Part shown: one piece after another, positions 1 to 9,470 of the stretch
Layout of the letters: the number at the start of each line of letters is the position of its first letter
Numbering within the stretch: position 1 is the first letter of the stretch
Assembly (NCBI GenBank): GCA_013042915.1
Contig: JABDPF010000082.1
Location: 1 to 61,846, forward strand
Reading direction: 5' to 3'
Length of the DNA stretch: 61,846 nt
Source of the DNA: Lysobacterales bacterium
GTDB lineage: Bacteria; Pseudomonadota; Gammaproteobacteria; Xanthomonadales; SZUA-36
Position numbers and translations under genes: made by a program
The notes under the pieces: model-generated
Database searches by the model: none
The model's input: the letters and a program-made list of their open reading frames with translations, nothing else
Told to the model about the DNA's origin: nothing

Positions 1-477
1 GCCCCAGGGGTAGCCGTAGTGCCAGGGATCGCTGAACCCCCGGTAAACGGTGACCTGGCGGCGTTTCCCCCATAACACCAGGGTATCCACGTCCAGAACG
101 GGGAAGGTGTAGCTGTAGTCCTCTACCTTTCCGACCTGGATGTTGCGGATCGTGCCGGTCGCCGTTATTTCACGCCCCTGACTAAAGACCAACGGGTCCT
201 GGAACCCGGCCTTGCAGGCAATGAACCGACCGTCGGTGTAGTCTTCACGCGCGGGGCGCAGGTACTTGTCGAGCTGACGGGACAGGACTTCGAAACAGGT
301 CTGCCCCTGTTCGACCCGCGAGCCCAGGATGACGCCACCCCAACGGACCGTGCTTCCGATCACGGCGGGATCGACCCGGGAGGGGTTCACGCTGGAATAT
401 TCACCCTGGATCTGTTCGGGCACGGTGGTGCAGGCCGATAGTGCCAGGGCAGCGAATAACGGAATCAAAAGTCGCAT
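1..477 (-). CDS. Slp family outer membrane lipoprotein (partial, C-terminus off the left edge)
   Basis: The visible 159 residues start with a lipoprotein signal peptide whose lipobox reads LSAC, so the mature protein should be a lipidated outer membrane protein. The rest follows the Slp (starvation-lipoprotein) pattern: a conserved VRWGGVI segment, a region around LRPAREDYTDGRF, a GFQDP turn, and a closing region (WHYGYPWG) rich in W, Y and G. The start codon is preceded by an AGAAGGG-like ribosome site. The role of Slp proteins is poorly defined (envelope stability, acid or stationary-phase stress). It lies downstream of tgpA on the same strand, and the 69-base gap leaves co-transcription open. 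The window ends before the stop codon. Confidence 0.8.
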   Translation of the reverse strand, partial: MRLLIPLFAALALSACTTVPEQIQGEYSSVNPSRVDPAVIGSTVRWGGVILGSRVEQGQTCFEVLSRQLDKYLRPAREDYTDGRFIACKAGFQDPLVFSQGREITATGTIRNIQVGKVEDYSYTFPVLDVDTLVLWGKRRQVTVYRGFSDPWHYGYPWG

Positions 478-546
478 TGCATATTCCCTTCTCTCGTTTT
501 GCTTACTTCTATGACCGCGAAAAGCGCAAAAAAATCTCATTTTTTA

Positions 547-2520
547 CTATTTTTTGGGTCGGAACCGGTGCACCGCCTGCTCCAGGTCCGAAACCGGTGG
601 CGGGTTGGCCGAAAATCGGCAGCGGGCATAGAGCTCGCTGATGGATACGATGCCCTCCCGATGAGCAGGAAGCCGGGCCGCTGCGTCCGCGGCCAGCTCC
701 AGGGGGCCGTTGGCCAGCGAAGCGCTGTAGCCCACCTGATTCAGGCGGCCGAGGAACCGCAGCCAGGCGCGCCTTGCCGGATCTTTTTCCGACGGCCCCC
801 TGATTCGCAGCACCAACGGTACGACGACGAGCCCGACCAGGCCCAACACCAGCGCCAGGATCAGCACCAGGGAGGCCGGCGTCATTGCACCCAGGCCCAG
901 CGGGGCCAACAGATTTGCCTGTTGGCGCGCCCCGTATTCGATGACCCAGTCATTCCAGCGCTGTTGAACGACATCCGCGCTGTTTTTCATGCTGCGCAGC
1001 CAGGGCACATCCATCCAGAAGCGGGGTTCGGGCACTGCGCCCAGCGAGCCGCGGTCGATACGGGCAGGCGATACGGCCGCCGTGGGGTCGATCGCAGTCC
1101 AGCCCTGGCCTTCCAGCCAGACCTCGGCCCAGGCGTGGGCGTCGGACTGTCTGACCAGCAGGTATTCGCCCAGCGGGTTGTAGTAGCCCCCCATGTAGCC
1201 GGTCACGACTCGGGCCGGGATTCCGGCCATGCGCATCATCACCGCGAACGCAGACGCGTAGTGCTCACAAAAGCCTGCGCGGCTTTGGAACAGGAATTCA
1301 TCCACCGAATGCTCACCCAACACCGGCGCATCCAGCGTGTAGCGAAACGGGTCCTCACCGAAGTGCCGATAGGCCCGGTCGACCAAATCGGAAGGACTCG
1401 GTGACTGACTGCGCCATTCCTCGATCATCGCGCGCGTCCTGGGGTTGGACCCTTCGGGCAATTCCAAGGCATTGAACGCCAGTTCGGCCGGGAGCTTCAG
1501 GGGTGAATCCCTGAAGTCCGGGTTGGATACCATGCGATACCGGTACAGCTGCAAGACGGGGTCGCGGCGCAGAATCTGGAAGTCAACGGTAATTCGCGAA
1601 TCGGGCGGCTCGATGGCCGGGTAGTCCAGCGCAAAAAGCCACTTGCGCTCATTGGGCTCCATCTGCACGCTGTATCGATACACCCCGGGTGCATCGTCCG
1701 GGGGCATGGGGTTCGCCGGGAGATTTCGGCTGTAAAAGCTGTCTGTCCAGGTGCGGCCGTCAAAGCGCCAAAAAACAGGACCCCTCCAGTAGCGTTCGCT
1801 GGGAGGCGGCACGGGGCCTTCGAACGTGACGCGAAAGGCCGGGCTGTCGTCCATGAACAGTTTCTGGATATCTCCCGGCGCCATCGAATCCGAGAGGCCG
1901 CTTTTCGAGTCAAGCGTGGTTTCCGGGATGCCCCACAGCGGGGTCGCAAGGCGCGGAAACAGCAGAAAAAATGCCAGTCCCGCCGGCACCGCCAGCGCCA
2001 GCAGACGCAGGCTGAACCCCAACTCCGCCAGGGACGAGTGTCGCGGGCGCGGGGGCGTCCCGCGGGTGGCCCAGGCCTCGACGCGTTGCAAGCGCACCAG
2101 GGTAGCCAGCGCGAGCAGCGTGACCGCCACGCCGTAAACCGGCATCCCGATCTTTTGTCCGAACAGGAATTGCGTCGCGCAAAGGAACAGGCTGAAGCTG
2201 ACAACCAGTCGCGCGTCCCGGAATCGATAGCATTCGATCAGCTTCAACGAGAGCATCACCGCCAGCAAGCTGACGGCCGCACGGCGCCCGGACAGGTCCC
2301 CGTAGGAGAACAACAAAGCCATCAAGGCCAGCACCGTGAGTACATGGCGCAACATCGCAGGTAAGGGATTCCAGCCACGGACTTCGGCCGCAACGCGCCA
2401 GGCGAGCGGCGCAAGCGCAAACAGTGCAACGGCTGGAGGCATGCGCAGAACCTGTGGCAACAGCGCCAGTGTGAAGGTGGCGATGACCCACAGCATCGGG
2501 TTGCGGGCTGTCGGATTCAT
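547..2520 (-). CDS. tgpA: TgpA-type membrane protein with periplasmic transglutaminase-like domain
   Basis: This 657-residue protein matches the length of Pseudomonas TgpA (about 670). Several membrane helices occupy the first 170 or so residues, a transglutaminase-core domain follows, and one more helix comes near residue 550. The catalytic triad is visible: Cys in GFCEHYASA, His in SDAHAWAEVW and Asp in AIDPTAAV. TgpA is needed for viability in Pseudomonas, although its substrate is unknown. The ATG at 2518-2520 was chosen because it overlaps the DUF58 stop (ATGA), and a membrane helix starts a few residues later. The longer upstream open frame lies wholly within the DUF58 gene and looks non-native. 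It forms an operon with the DUF58 and MoxR genes. Confidence 0.9.
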   Translation of the reverse strand: MNPTARNPMLWVIATFTLALLPQVLRMPPAVALFALAPLAWRVAAEVRGWNPLPAMLRHVLTVLALMALLFSYGDLSGRRAAVSLLAVMLSLKLIECYRFRDARLVVSFSLFLCATQFLFGQKIGMPVYGVAVTLLALATLVRLQRVEAWATRGTPPRPRHSSLAELGFSLRLLALAVPAGLAFFLLFPRLATPLWGIPETTLDSKSGLSDSMAPGDIQKLFMDDSPAFRVTFEGPVPPPSERYWRGPVFWRFDGRTWTDSFYSRNLPANPMPPDDAPGVYRYSVQMEPNERKWLFALDYPAIEPPDSRITVDFQILRRDPVLQLYRYRMVSNPDFRDSPLKLPAELAFNALELPEGSNPRTRAMIEEWRSQSPSPSDLVDRAYRHFGEDPFRYTLDAPVLGEHSVDEFLFQSRAGFCEHYASAFAVMMRMAGIPARVVTGYMGGYYNPLGEYLLVRQSDAHAWAEVWLEGQGWTAIDPTAAVSPARIDRGSLGAVPEPRFWMDVPWLRSMKNSADVVQQRWNDWVIEYGARQQANLLAPLGLGAMTPASLVLILALVLGLVGLVVVPLVLRIRGPSEKDPARRAWLRFLGRLNQVGYSASLANGPLELAADAAARLPAHREGIVSISELYARCRFSANPPPVSDLEQAVHRFRPKK

Positions 2521-3494
2521 GGATTGAACAGCGCCAGGATTTCCAGGCAGGCGTCCCGGTGTTCCTCGCCGAGGTCCGCGGGCAACGCGGCGCCGGGCAT
2601 TTCGAGACTGTACGGGATCTGCAGACGTTCGGCGCGCAGAATCCACGCCGTGAGGATGGACAACTTCTCCTCCGTGTTCCCGCTTCCCATCAGGTACCAG
2701 TTGAGCTCGCAGGCTTCCTCGCGTGGCGACTCCATTTGCCGCGAATAGAGCTTGGTGTGCCGGGCACTGGCCTTCCATGCGATCTGGCGAATGGGGTCAC
2801 CGGGCTGGTACTCCCTCAATCCGTGGAAATGTTCGCCTTCTCCGGGTCGGGCGGCGCCGTATTCTCCCCGCCCGGTTTTCGGCAGGGCGGGAGCCTGGGC
2901 CGCGGGTTGTGGGTAAACCAGACAACGGGCGCGGGGGATCAGAACAGACCACGCCCGGAACATGCCAAGCGGATAGCGTGTTTCAGCCCGGAACGGGTCC
3001 ATCTCCATCCAGCCCCTCTGCCAAGTCTGCTGGGTGAGTTCGAGTCGGACGGTGCTTTGCGGCGGCAGGTCATCGCAGTCTCGCCCCTCGTCGTTGAGAA
3101 CCGATACCGCGAAGCGATGACGGCCTTCATCACTGTGCAACAGGATTCGGAAGGTCGCCGTCTCGCCGCAGAATACCGGCTTGGCCATCACGCCATGAAC
3201 TGTGATGTTGACGAGGTTTCGATAGGCCAGCAGCGTCGTCAGAAGCGCAATCGAGGCCAGCAGGAAACCCAGGCCCAGGGTCATGTTGTTATTGAAGTTG
3301 AGCCCGCCGACCAGCATCAGTGCCAGCAACAGTCCGAACCAGGCGCCAAACCCGGTTGGCAACACGTAAACGTCCCGGTATTCGAGGGTGTGCGGCAGGG
3401 CCGTCACGCCGCGCCGGCTGTGAACGCGTTCCAGCAGCCAACGATCGAACCGCCCCGCGGGCTGAAAATCTTCGCTGCCGGCGACGCTTTCCAC
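2517..3494 (-). CDS. DUF58 domain protein of the MoxR/transglutaminase operon
   Basis: The 325-residue product has two adjacent membrane helices at about residues 45-90 (around GAWFGLLLALMLVGGLNF and LLASIALLTTLLAYR), followed by a soluble beta-rich region. The DUF58 signature GLREYQPGDPIRQIAWKASA is at about residues 215-235. DUF58 proteins usually travel with MoxR ATPases and are related to von Willebrand A-like domains; they are thought to act as adaptors for chaperone-type assembly at the membrane. The gene starts 5 bases after the moxR stop and its stop overlaps the tgpA start, so the three genes are almost certainly co-translated. Confidence 0.88.
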   Translation of the reverse strand: MESVAGSEDFQPAGRFDRWLLERVHSRRGVTALPHTLEYRDVYVLPTGFGAWFGLLLALMLVGGLNFNNNMTLGLGFLLASIALLTTLLAYRNLVNITVHGVMAKPVFCGETATFRILLHSDEGRHRFAVSVLNDEGRDCDDLPPQSTVRLELTQQTWQRGWMEMDPFRAETRYPLGMFRAWSVLIPRARCLVYPQPAAQAPALPKTGRGEYGAARPGEGEHFHGLREYQPGDPIRQIAWKASARHTKLYSRQMESPREEACELNWYLMGSGNTEEKLSILTAWILRAERLQIPYSLEMPGAALPADLGEEHRDACLEILALFNP

Positions 3495-3499
3495 CCGGG

Positions 3500-4429
3500 C
3501 TAAGGAATGGGAACCTGGGACAGGAGCTCCCTGACTTGCTCCTCGGGGTCCTGGCTGAAGCCGGAAGGACTCAGGCGATGACGGGTCAGGGCGGGGAATA
3601 TGGTCTTGATATCTTCGGGGGCCACGTAATCGCGACCGGCCAGGAACGCGTGGGCTCGGCTGGCGGCCAGCAGGGCCAGGCCGGCGCGCGGCGACAGGCC
3701 GGCCTCGAACCAGCGTTCATCCCGCGTTTCGGCGAGCAGGGCCTGCACGTAATCGAGCAGGTTTTCGCTGACGTGGATCGCGTTGCAGTCCTCCTGCAGG
3801 GCCCGGATTTCAGCGGGGCTCAGGATTTGCTCGGTGCGGTCGAGCAGCAATGCTCGGTCTTCCGCCACCAGCAACGCACGTTCGGCTTCCGGCGCTGGAT
3901 AGCCGATGGAAAAACTGATCAGGAATCGGTCGAGCTGCGAATCGGGAAGCGGGAAGGTGCCGACCAGGTCCAGGGGATTTTGTGTGGCCATCACGAAAAA
4001 CGGATCGGGCAGGGCATGTGTTTCGTTTTCGATCGTCACTTGGCCTTCGGCCATACCCTCGAGCAGCGCGCTCTGGGTCTTGGGCGTCGCCCGGTTGATT
4101 TCGTCCGCCAGGATAACCTGTGAAAAGATCGGGCCGGGATGTAGTTCGAATACGTCCTTTTCCCGCTTGTAGATCGAAACGCCGAGGATATCGGCGGGTA
4201 GGAGATCGCTGGTGAACTGGACGCGCTGATAGTTGGAGCCGATGACCCGGGCCATGGCATGCGCCAGGGTCGTTTTCCCCACGCCGGGGACGTCCTCGAT
4301 CAGCAGGTGCCCACGGGCCAGCAGGCAACAAAACGCCAGGTTCACCTGGCGGTCCTTGCCCAACAGGATCCGATTGACAGCTTCGGTTGCTTCCTGCAGT
4401 CGCTGCAGACGGTTGTCGGTCTCGCTCAT
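3500..4429 (-). CDS. MoxR family AAA+ ATPase
   Basis: This is a 309-residue AAA+ ATPase of MoxR type. The Walker A motif GVGKTTLA is near residue 50, the Walker B/Asp-Glu region reads ILADEINRATPKTQ, sensor 1 lies around FVMATQNP, and an arginine-rich lid follows near the C-terminus (HRLSPSGF). MoxR ATPases act as chaperones that mature or insert metal ions into partner complexes; here the partner is probably the DUF58/TgpA membrane complex encoded next. I chose the ATG at 4427-4429, which gives the usual MSE-type start, over an upstream in-frame codon because the extra 43 residues are arginine/proline-rich and unlike the family. Confidence 0.9.
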   Translation of the reverse strand: MSETDNRLQRLQEATEAVNRILLGKDRQVNLAFCCLLARGHLLIEDVPGVGKTTLAHAMARVIGSNYQRVQFTSDLLPADILGVSIYKREKDVFELHPGPIFSQVILADEINRATPKTQSALLEGMAEGQVTIENETHALPDPFFVMATQNPLDLVGTFPLPDSQLDRFLISFSIGYPAPEAERALLVAEDRALLLDRTEQILSPAEIRALQEDCNAIHVSENLLDYVQALLAETRDERWFEAGLSPRAGLALLAASRAHAFLAGRDYVAPEDIKTIFPALTRHRLSPSGFSQDPEEQVRELLSQVPIP

Positions 4430-4493
4430 CGTCCCTTGTCCCGGTGACCGCTGTTTTTGTTGCTGCGGAGTATAACATCCCGGTGCGGGGGCG

Positions 4494-6953
4494 TTAGGCG
4501 GCCTCGCTGTCGGCTCCGGCCTTCGACGCGCCTTCGATTTCAGCTTGTGAGAACGCATCGACCTCGATCACCGCGCGGGCCGCCTCCTGTGCAAGGCGCA
4601 CGGTCGTGGCTTGCTCTTCGGTGATGACGCCGCTCTCCACCGCCTTCTGCACCAGTTCCCGGTGATTCTCCCAGGTGACCGATTGCTTGAGCGCGTTACG
4701 CACGGCGCTTTCCGCCTGCGACGCAGTGAGAACGAGGTGAAATGCCGTGTGCACCTGGCCGCTGGCGTCCTCCTGGTCTGAAATGTACACGCCGTCGACC
4801 AGTCGGTCGCGCGCATCGTTCTCGGTGAGCAGGATCTGCGCAACATCCTTGCAGGTGTCGTCCGATGGCGGTCGGTACGGGGAGCCGTAGGGAAAAATCA
4901 GCCACTTCACCGGCCGGCCGACGCCGGGTATCGGGAAGTTCTGCAAAACGCCCTTCAGACTCTCCTGGATCGTATGCAGGCTGTCGTCCATCGCCCAGGT
5001 CAGCAGCGGCAGGTCCTCTTCCGGGCGCCCCTGGTCCTCGAAGCGCTTCAGCGCGGCGCTGCCCAGGTAGAGGTGGATCAAGGCGTCGGCAAGGCGGCCC
5101 GAGAGCATTTCCCTGAACTTGAACCCGCCGCCCAGCGAGACCAGCACCAGGTCGGATACGAAACAGAAGGCGGCGGTCATGCGGGTCATCTGGCGAAAAT
5201 AATGCGCGCTGGGGCCCTTGACCGGGGGCCGCGTCGCACGGCCACGCGAGAGGCCCAGCATCAGTGCGCGAACGAGGTTGCTGATCATGTAGCCGACGTG
5301 ACCGAACAATGCCTTGTCAAAAGCTTTGCGGGCGCCGGGCCGTGGATCGCGGGCCGCCGCCATCTCCTTGAGCAGCCAGGGATGGGCACGGATGGCGCCC
5401 TGGCCAAAGATGATCAGCGAGCGGGTCAGAATATTGGCGCCCTCGACGGTGATGGCGATCGGCAGCGCCTGGTAGCCGCGTGCGAGGTAGTTGTTCGGCC
5501 CGGTGATCACTCCCTTGCCGCCGTGAATGTCCATCGCGTCATTGATGCAATGCCGGTTTCCCTCGGTCAGCTGGTACTTGAGGATCGCGGACAACACGCC
5601 TGGACGCTCACCGGCGTCGAGCGCGACAAGGGTCATCTCGCGTGCTGCATCCATGCGGTAGGTGCGCCCGCCGATACGCGCGAGCGGTTCCTGGATGCCC
5701 TCGAAGAAACCGATAGGCAGGTCAAACTGTTTGCGCACCCGGGCATAGGCGCCCGACATCAGCGCCGCCATTTTTCCTCCGGCCGTGCCGGTGGCGGGCA
5801 GCGAAATGGCGCGGCCGGCTGCCAGGCTCTGCATCAGCATGCGCCAACCCTGCCCGATGCGCTTCTTACCGCCGATGACCCGGTCCAGCGGTATGAATAC
5901 GTCCTTGCCCTGCGTTGGCCCGTTCATGAACACCGCGCCGGTGGGCAGATGGCGTTTACCGATGTTCACTCCCGGTGTGTCGGTGGGCACGAGCGCGCAG
6001 GTAATCCCCAGTTCGACCGTGTCGCCCAGCAGTCCGTCCGGGTCGCGGGCCTTGAATGCCAATCCCAGTAAAGTGGCCACCGGCGCGAGGGTAATGTAGC
6101 GCTTGCTCCAATTGAGCCTCAGGCCCAAAACTTGCTTGCCATCGACTTTTTGCCGGCACACGACGCCGCTATCGATCATGCTGCCCGCGGCGTCCGAGCC
6201 CGCCGTCGTCGACGTCAATGCGAAACAGGGGACTTCTTCCCCGCTGGCCAGGCGCGGCAGGTAGTAGTCTTTCTGCTCCTGGGTGCCGTAATGCAACAGG
6301 AGTTCGCCGGGGCCCAGGGAATTGGGCACCATCACCGTGATGGCGGCGGTCAGGTTGCGACTGGCCAGTTTCATGACGGCTGCGGAATTGGCCTGGGCCG
6401 AAAAACCCAGCCCGCCATACTCTTCGGGAATGATCATGCCGAACATGCGGTGTTCGCGGATGAAGTCCCAAAGCTCGTCCGGCAGGCGGCGGTGTTTCTC
6501 GGTGATTTCCCAGTCGTTCGCGCGGCGGCACAACTCCTCGATCGGCCCGTTGATGAACTCTTGTTCCTTAGCGGTCAGTGAGGGGGCGGGCATCTTGAGC
6601 AGTTCTTTCCAGCGCGGACGTCCGGAGAAAAGATCGGCATCCCACCAGACGGTGCCGGCGTCGAGTGCTTCCTGTTCGGTTTTGGAAACACGGGGCAGGG
6701 CTTTCTGGAAAACGCCGTAGAGCCGGTCACTGATCAGCAGCCTGCGCAGTGGGGTGATCGAAAAACCGACCAGGATCAACGCGACAATGCCGTTTCCAAA
6801 ACGAAACCAGCTGGGTACGTAAAAGAGGTGCCGAAGTTCGGTCCAGACGACCGTGGCGACGACCATGATGGCCATCGCCCATATCAGCGGTACCCGCTTG
6901 TAAGCGAGCATTAGGACCGTCAGTACCAGGATGAAAAAATAAAGGGTTTCCAT
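4494..6953 (-). CDS. fadE: Acyl-CoA dehydrogenase FadE
   Basis: The product has 819 residues, close to E. coli FadE (814). Two hydrophobic segments at the N-terminus (around YFFILVLTVLML and AIMVVATVVW) are followed by an acyl-CoA dehydrogenase core from about residue 110 to 520, with DIHGGKGVITGP and ITVEGANILTRS characteristic of the FadE branch, and then the long FadE-specific C-terminal domain. It catalyses the first FAD-dependent step of fatty acid beta-oxidation at the inner membrane. The start is the ATG at 6951-6953, preceded by GGAGACATCGCGA. The partners fadIJ and fadD lie elsewhere in the window. A 19-base palindrome lies about 50 bases upstream. Confidence 0.93.
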   Translation of the reverse strand: METLYFFILVLTVLMLAYKRVPLIWAMAIMVVATVVWTELRHLFYVPSWFRFGNGIVALILVGFSITPLRRLLISDRLYGVFQKALPRVSKTEQEALDAGTVWWDADLFSGRPRWKELLKMPAPSLTAKEQEFINGPIEELCRRANDWEITEKHRRLPDELWDFIREHRMFGMIIPEEYGGLGFSAQANSAAVMKLASRNLTAAITVMVPNSLGPGELLLHYGTQEQKDYYLPRLASGEEVPCFALTSTTAGSDAAGSMIDSGVVCRQKVDGKQVLGLRLNWSKRYITLAPVATLLGLAFKARDPDGLLGDTVELGITCALVPTDTPGVNIGKRHLPTGAVFMNGPTQGKDVFIPLDRVIGGKKRIGQGWRMLMQSLAAGRAISLPATGTAGGKMAALMSGAYARVRKQFDLPIGFFEGIQEPLARIGGRTYRMDAAREMTLVALDAGERPGVLSAILKYQLTEGNRHCINDAMDIHGGKGVITGPNNYLARGYQALPIAITVEGANILTRSLIIFGQGAIRAHPWLLKEMAAARDPRPGARKAFDKALFGHVGYMISNLVRALMLGLSRGRATRPPVKGPSAHYFRQMTRMTAAFCFVSDLVLVSLGGGFKFREMLSGRLADALIHLYLGSAALKRFEDQGRPEEDLPLLTWAMDDSLHTIQESLKGVLQNFPIPGVGRPVKWLIFPYGSPYRPPSDDTCKDVAQILLTENDARDRLVDGVYISDQEDASGQVHTAFHLVLTASQAESAVRNALKQSVTWENHRELVQKAVESGVITEEQATTVRLAQEAARAVIEVDAFSQAEIEGASKAGADSEAA

Positions 6954-7003
6954 TCGCGATGTCTCCGGCCGGGGGCGCCCATGCGGCAACGCGGGGCGGT
7001 TTT

Positions 7004-7022
7004 CGGCACATGATATGTGCCG
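7004..7022. promoter_or_regulatory. Palindromic operator-like site upstream of fadE
   Basis: CGGCACAT-GAT-ATGTGCCG is a perfect 8-base inverted repeat with a 3-base spacer. It lies 50 bases before the fadE start and about 90 bases before the likely ndk -35 box. Its size fits a TetR- or GntR-type dimer. It does not resemble the PsrA consensus as I know it, and I found no second copy upstream of fadJ or fadD. Confidence 0.45.
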
Positions 7023-7111
7023 CTAATTCAGGGGGTCAAGGAGCCCCTGGCGCAGTTTGCGTGGTCGGCGAGTAGCCCGTAGAATTGTAATGATTTTGTG
7101 CGCGTTTTTTT

Positions 7112-7140
7112 TTGGCTAAAACATTTGAGTAAAGTATGAC
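7112..7140 (+). promoter_or_regulatory. Probable sigma-70 promoter of ndk
   Basis: TTGGCT and TATGAC are separated by 17 bases. The -10 box ends 30 bases before the ndk start, in an AT-rich stretch that contrasts with the coding DNA on either side. The match is moderate. Confidence 0.4.
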
Positions 7141-7170
7141 ATAAACAAACAGTTAGAGGAGTTAGTTAAA

Positions 7171-7596
7171 GTGGGAATACAAAGAACCCTTTCCATCATC
7201 AAGCCAGATGCCGTGGCCAAGAATGTGATCGGAGAGATCTACGATCGATTCGAGAAGGCGGGGCTGAAAATCGTCGCCGCGAAAATGAAGTTGTTGTCGG
7301 CCGATGACGCCCGGCGTTTCTATGCCGTACACGAGGGCAGGCCGTTCTACAACGACCTGGTCGCGTTCATGACGTCCGGCCCGGTGATGATCCAGGTACT
7401 GGAGGGTGACAATGCCATCGCCCTGAACCGTGAACTGATGGGCGCCACCAATCCCGAGGATGCCGCCCCGGGCACGATTCGTGCGGATTTTGCCAACAGC
7501 ATCGACGCGAACGCCGTGCACGGCTCCGATGCGCCGGAAACGGCTGCATACGAAATCGGCGTGTTCTTCGAAGACGGCGATATCGTCACCCGCTGA
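7171..7596 (+). CDS. ndk: Nucleoside diphosphate kinase
   Basis: This 141-residue protein is standard length for Ndk, which transfers the gamma phosphate of ATP to NDPs through a phosphohistidine in the cytoplasm. The active-site histidine is His117 in [10 protein letters not shown], and the N-terminal SIIKPDAV strand and the [13 protein letters not shown] loop are intact. The start is GTG, supported by a GAGGAG ribosome site 9 bases upstream; no ATG occurs in frame near the conserved N-terminus. It opens the plus-strand run that continues into rlmN. Confidence 0.97.
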   Translation: MGIQRTLSIIKPDAVAKNVIGEIYDRFEKAGLKIVAAKMKLLSADDARRFYAVHEGRPFYNDLVAFMTSGPVMIQVLEGDNAIALNRELMGATNPEDAAPGTIRADFANSIDANAVHGSDAPETAAYEIGVFFEDGDIVTR

Positions 7597-7620
7597 ACGA
7601 ATGCGGATGCCCGACGCGTC

Positions 7621-8715
7621 ATGAAGCGAGAGCAGGAAACCGTCAACCTGATGGACCTCGAGGAAGGCCGCATGCGCTCGTTCTTTGAGTGGCTAGGTGA
7701 AAAACCGTTTCGGGCGCAGCAAGTCCTGAAATGGATTTACCACCAGGGCGTGACGGATTTCGACGAGATGACCAACCTCAGCCTGGCCCTGCGCGAGAAG
7801 TTGAAGGCGGTCGCCGTTATCGAGCCGCCCCGAATACTCAGCGAACAGCAGTCCGCCGATGGCACGGTCAAGTGGCTGATGGGTTTCGGCGGGGGCAACG
7901 CGGTCGAGACGGTCTTCATACCCGAGCCCAACCGCGGCACCCTGTGTATCTCGTCACAGGTCGGTTGCGCGCTCAATTGCACCTTCTGCTCGACCGGCGC
8001 CCAGGGCTTCAACCGTAACCTGGAGACCGGTGAAATCATCGGGCAGGTCTGGCAGGCCGCCCGCGCACTCGGCCACGAGCGCAACGGAACGCGTCGAATC
8101 ACGAACATCGTGCTGATGGGCATGGGCGAGCCCCTGGCCAACTTCAACCCGGTGGTCCGCGCCATCTCCCTGATGCGCAATGACCTGGGTTTCGGCTTTG
8201 CGGCCAAGCGCGTCACCTTGTCAACCGCCGGGCTGGTGCCAGGCATCGACCGGCTGCGGGAAACCATCGACGTGGCGTTGGCGGTCTCGCTGCACGCCCC
8301 GGACGACGAAACGCGCGTCAAGCTGGTTCCGCTGAACCGCAAGTACCCGATTTCTGAATTGATGCGCGCCTGCCGCGATTTCGTGTCGGAAAAGCACAAG
8401 CGCACCGTGACCTTCGAGTACACGCTGATCGATGGGGTCAACGATCATCCCGACCAGGCCCGGAAACTGGTCAAACTGTTGCGGCGCGTGCCCAGCAAGC
8501 TGAACCTGATTCCGTTCAATCCGTTTCCCGGCACGGAGTACCGTTGTTCACCGGATTCGCGTATCCTCGAATTCCAGTCGATCGTGATGAAAGGCGGCCT
8601 GATCGCCACCGTTCGCAAGACGCGCGGTGAGGACATCGACGCCGCCTGTGGACAGCTGGTCGGCAAGGTGCTGGACCGTACCCGACGAAGCCGGACGCTT
8701 CGAGAACAGACGTAA
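7621..8715 (+). CDS. rlmN: Dual-specificity 23S rRNA/tRNA adenine-C2 methyltransferase RlmN
   Basis: RlmN is a radical-SAM enzyme that methylates A2503 of 23S rRNA and A37 of some tRNAs. The 364-residue product carries the CX3CX2C iron-sulfur motif as Cys116, Cys120 and Cys123 (GCALNCTFC), the GMGEPLANF SAM-binding motif, and a C-terminal Cys in the IDAACGQL segment, which corresponds to the methyl-carrying/resolving cysteine of the family. It lies 24 bases after ndk and directly before pilW, a common gammaproteobacterial order. Confidence 0.96.
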   Translation: MKREQETVNLMDLEEGRMRSFFEWLGEKPFRAQQVLKWIYHQGVTDFDEMTNLSLALREKLKAVAVIEPPRILSEQQSADGTVKWLMGFGGGNAVETVFIPEPNRGTLCISSQVGCALNCTFCSTGAQGFNRNLETGEIIGQVWQAARALGHERNGTRRITNIVLMGMGEPLANFNPVVRAISLMRNDLGFGFAAKRVTLSTAGLVPGIDRLRETIDVALAVSLHAPDDETRVKLVPLNRKYPISELMRACRDFVSEKHKRTVTFEYTLIDGVNDHPDQARKLVKLLRRVPSKLNLIPFNPFPGTEYRCSPDSRILEFQSIVMKGGLIATVRKTRGEDIDAACGQLVGKVLDRTRRSRTLREQT

Positions 8716-8718
8716 AGG

Positions 8719-9450
8719 ATGCCGACAGACGTGACGATCTTCAGGTACCTCGCACTTATCACCTTGGTGGTTGTTTTGGCCGCCTGTTCTTCTGCGCCCA
8801 AACAGGACGACGGCGAGCGCCGGAAAGCAGCCGAGACCAACACCTCGCTGGGGCGGGAATACATGGATCGCGGCCAAAACGAAATTGCACTCGAAAAGCT
8901 CAAGCGCGCCGTGGGATTCGACAAGACCTACGCCCCGGCGCACACCATGCTCGGAGTGCTGTATGAATCCATCGGCCAAACCAAGGACGCCGAGCACGAA
9001 TTCCGCCTCGCCGTGCAGTACGATCCAAAGGATGGTGATGTCAACAACAATCTGGGCGCGTTCCTGTGCCGTCATGGCAAGGAGGCCGAAGCGGACCCGC
9101 ACTTCGTGACCGCCATTGAAGATCCCTTCTATTCGACCCCCGGCATTGCGATGGCAAACGCCGGGTCCTGTGCTTTGAACCGTGGCGAGTTGGACAAGGC
9201 CGAGACCTATTTGAGACAATCCTTGAAGTACGATCAACGGATGCCTGCCGCGCTCCTGCCCATGGCCGATCTCAGTTATCGCCGGGCCGATTACCTGCGG
9301 GCCAGGGCCTTCCTGCAACGCTACGAGGCCGCGGCGCCGGCAAGTGAAGAAAGCCTGTCGCTGGGTTTCCGAATCGAAACGGCGCTGGGGGACGAGGAAT
9401 CGGCACGGCGGTATCGTGATCAATTGCGCAAAATCGACCCGACCGGCTGA
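8719..9450 (+). CDS. pilW: Type IV pilus biogenesis/stability lipoprotein PilW (PilF)
   Basis: The 243-residue protein begins with a lipoprotein signal (lipobox LAAC) and then consists of TPR repeats covering about residues 35-240. Segments such as GREYMDRGQNEIALEKLKRA and NNNLGAFLCRHGK match PilF/PilW, the outer membrane pilotin that helps the PilQ secretin assemble. The ATG lies only 3 bases after rlmN; a GTG 12 bases further in frame is an alternative start that still keeps a full signal peptide. Together with pilZ at 31133 it implies that the organism makes type IV pili. Confidence 0.9.
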   Translation: MPTDVTIFRYLALITLVVVLAACSSAPKQDDGERRKAAETNTSLGREYMDRGQNEIALEKLKRAVGFDKTYAPAHTMLGVLYESIGQTKDAEHEFRLAVQYDPKDGDVNNNLGAFLCRHGKEAEADPHFVTAIEDPFYSTPGIAMANAGSCALNRGELDKAETYLRQSLKYDQRMPAALLPMADLSYRRADYLRARAFLQRYEAAAPASEESLSLGFRIETALGDEESARRYRDQLRKIDPTG

Positions 9451-9470
9451 AGGATGGGCCAGACATCAGG

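Noticed and set aside
4974-6071. Plus-strand open frame of about 365 codons
   Set aside because: Antisense to fadE, no ribosome site and no family resemblance.
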